Below, in pieces: positions 61,774 through 64,000 of a stretch of DNA of 64,000 nt (position 1 is its first letter; the number at the start of each line of letters is the position of its first letter). Position numbers and translations under genes: made by a program. The notes beneath the pieces are model-generated. The model saw nothing but the letters and a program-made list of their open reading frames with translations, made no database searches and had not been told where the DNA came from. The stretch is taken from contig NW_017386036.1 of NCBI RefSeq assembly GCF_000237925.1, positions 496,001 to 560,000 on the forward strand, read 5' to 3'. This DNA is from Schistosoma mansoni (lineage: Eukaryota; Platyhelminthes; Trematoda; Strigeidida; Schistosomatidae).

Positions 61774-62052
61774 TTACGAATTCTCTAGCATTTTTCGCAC
61801 AACACTTCTTTTGGTGATAGCAGTACTTGAATTTAACGATCCTTGGTTCAGTTTAACTAAATTTTCCGGCGTCAGGTTTTGCCTTTTCAAGTTACTCCCC
61901 AAGTTATCTGACAATACTTGAAGTATGTAAGGACGAAGATGAACAACGAAAGAGGTATTTGTTAGTGCTAGATTGGTTGATACACAATGGACAGTAGCAT
62001 TTATTGCAATGAGTACAAAGGTTAGTATCACGGTGTTTGCAGCAACTGACAT
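61774..62052 (-). CDS. Candidate small secreted protein, 92 aa
   Basis: A complete frame from ATG to stop. The first 23 residues (MSVAANTVILTFVLIAINAT then VHC) look like a classic signal peptide with a hydrophobic core and small residues before the cut. The mature part is about 69 residues with two Lys-Arg sites, after SNL and after AIT, that a prohormone convertase could cut; the segment between them starts with Gln. No cysteine lies beyond the signal region. No family is recognised. It lies 1.5 kb upstream of the SETD2-like gene on the same strand. The ATG context is not optimal and no poly(A) signal or intron was confirmed, so it may be chance. Confidence 0.4.
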   Translation of the reverse strand: MSVAANTVILTFVLIAINATVHCVSTNLALTNTSFVVHLRPYILQVLSDNLGSNLKRQNLTPENLVKLNQGSLNSSTAITKRSVVRKMLENS

Positions 62053-62059
62053 CTGCTTT

Positions 62060-63810
62060 TAGATGTACTAGACCCGTATTAATGTTTTTATATTGTCAGT
62101 TCTACTCGGATTTAACAAGTTTTTTATATGAGGTTATCGAAATAATGCACGTAAACAAAACGTTTGTTGCCGAGTGCAACGCTACTGGTCCCCATCAGGA
62201 TAAATGGGACGGCACTTGCTCTGCAAATGCGCAAATCGACACATAACCTCCCACGGTAAGATCAGAGCTGATTGGCTTACGTGTACAGAGATTAAAAAAA
62301 CTGCCAGCAAAAATACGGAAATAAAGATACCTACATGTGGGTATTAAAGCATGTTTCTTCGATGCCTCGTCTTATGAACATTAACAGTCGAGAAACACCC
62401 AGCATGAGCAGTCGTAGAGCTAGGCCTGTTTCTAGCGGTGGACATAACAGGACAGAGCTTGACCACTCAGGTCTACGACAATTTCTTAAAGTCTCAAACT
62501 GTGTAGTCCGACGCTAACTGTGACCCAAGTAAAAACTGAGTAATTTATACAAGCCGAAAGTAAAAAAGATAAGAAAAACAACCCAATATAACGAAGGAAA
62601 AGAAGAATTCCTCAACTAAAGATGAGAAACCGAAGGTTGATCATAGTGATAGGTCATTTATTTTTCATAGAGTCAAAGAGAGCTATAAAACGTACCCCGT
62701 AACTTTTTTTAAGAATGACCCTGACCTAATGAAAGGCTAGTCAACCGACTGGCAGCTCAGCATTTCAATGAAGTCAAAATTTTATAGTCTGTGTACTCAG
62801 CTGCATGACATGGAATAAAATGAAAATAGAGTTTTTAAGGTAGTATATAAATCTACAAATGAAAGTGATTTAATATTAAAAAGGGGGGCACTAACTGAAA
62901 TGCACAGAGATTTTTGTGCATAAAGACTTGTCATTATCAAGCGATATGAGAAGTTGAAAAGCTAAAAGAGGCTGAAAATGAGACTAGATCCAGTCGAAAG
63001 TTCTCTGGAGTATAAATTTTCGGTTGAAGAGTTTCCGGCATTGAATGTTGCTGACTCCTTTTTCGAAGCAGCTTAAAACTAATTCAATGGTCTTCGGGTC
63101 TGTTACTCAAACGCGCGAATCTTTAAAAAGCAATCGAGAAGAGGCGTAAATTTAGACTAACACGTAAATGGTAAGAAGAGGGGTATAGTTATGTCTTGAC
63201 AATTGTCTCTACTTTACTGTTAACGAAAATATATATCATGAAAGTGGAACGAAAACAACTGGTCTGTCAAGTTTATTGTACTTTAAATTCTGATTTTCGC
63301 TAAATTAACGTTGTGCATTCTTACCATACAGAAAATCAACATTTGAACGTGGTTGGACAAGGATTTAGTATAGACTGTCCCTGAGATCATTTCGAAGATT
63401 CTTTTCACATCTATTAATACCAAATATCGGAAGATATATTTTCGTGAGAATAAAAGATCTTAACCCTGAGAATTATGATTCGGTGTAATTTTATTAATCA
63501 AAACCATAACAGTCTTAGTTATTATTCAGCATTATTATACTCTGAATAAAATAATAATCCCCTTTATTTGATTAATAAGCTTAACTCCGTATATGTAAGG
63601 ATATCTAATTAACTAAACAATGACGACAAGTGGTTTCTAATTAACAATTGATTGATCTCTGAGTAGTGACTGATGTCATATATATGAAGTCCTTCTCAAA
63701 GCTAATCGGATTGAATAGATTGAGTTTCAGTGTGGTTAATATTCTTACTGACTCGATATTATGTTCGCTATTTTGAGATTAAGAGTGGTAGTTAGAGTTA
63801 GTCGACGGGT
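62060..63810. other. No gene seen
   Basis: Short frames only (for example 62,335-62,517, Ser/Arg-rich) without supporting signals. Confidence 0.4.
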
Positions 63811-63815
63811 CATTT

Positions 63816-63905
63816 GAGGCCCGAATAGCTCCGTGGTAACGTCTCTGGCTGTGAAGCTCGGCTACACGGGATCGAGTTTGCCAGGGAGCATCAGTCCTTC
63901 CAAGA
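63816..63905 (+). repeat. tRNA-derived SINE head near right edge
   Basis: Reads CGAATAGCTCCGTGGTAACG (A-box-like) and, about 36 bp later, ACGGGATCGAGTTTGCC (B-box-like), then GGGAGCATCAG. This tRNA-like head resembles those of dispersed schistosome SINE-like repeats. Confidence 0.5.
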
Positions 63906-64000
63906 TGTGCGAAACTTTGATTCGAGGTTTCCGTTCAACTACCCCAATCACCATCTTAAGTGGCTGCTGAGTTTGCAAAAAGTGGAATTTTCTCATTATT

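Overview
The window reads as nuclear DNA of a parasitic flatworm, most likely a blood fluke (Schistosomatidae). It is AT-rich and dense in repeats. The clues are a CsRn1/Boudicca-type gypsy element with the unusual CHCC gag finger, a second gypsy element with complete LTRs, CR1-like and RTE-like LINE fragments, a Merlin DNA transposon, a Mutator-like (SWIM finger) fragment, and a host gene whose first introns are only 38 and 45 bp, a habit known from schistosomes. The species call is inference.

Layout. 1-3,970: broken gypsy element of the CsRn1 clade, cut by the left edge. 4,000-5,550: Mutator-like remains. 5,550-20,300: no convincing host gene, two CR1-like LINE fossils (8,930-9,560 and 13,240-15,340) and dispersed repeat debris. 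20,890-21,610: Merlin transposase remains on the minus strand. 22,298-28,797: young but broken gypsy element with 353-bp LTRs, a 5-bp target duplication (AGCTT) and a 1.3-kb nested segment. 28,943-31,039: gag-only fossil between 152-bp direct repeats. 31,475-41,344: a large palindrome with two 200-N scaffold gaps in its middle; the outer arms (2,463 bp each) match without any indel.

The one clear host gene fills the right third on the minus strand (60,290 down to at least 40,179). It is a SETD2/Set2-type histone H3K36 methyltransferase. Seventeen exons can be placed by splice sites, phase and homology: an RS-rich N-terminal region, then AWS, SET and post-SET domains, the helical segment after post-SET, and the segments that correspond to the YRIP and LS-x-ERR-x-LFE stretches of vertebrate SETD2. 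The last exon seen (40,179-40,346) lies inside the palindrome and is therefore present twice. No SRI domain, WW domain or stop codon was found, so the 3' end is missing or lies outside the window. Its introns hold an RTE-like LINE with its 5' part preserved, a decayed hammerhead-like repeat and a compound microsatellite.

Upstream of it on the same strand is a 92-codon frame (61,774-62,052) with a good signal peptide and two Lys-Arg sites, a candidate small secreted protein. A tRNA-like SINE head lies near the right edge. No rRNA gene, tRNA gene or CRISPR array was seen.
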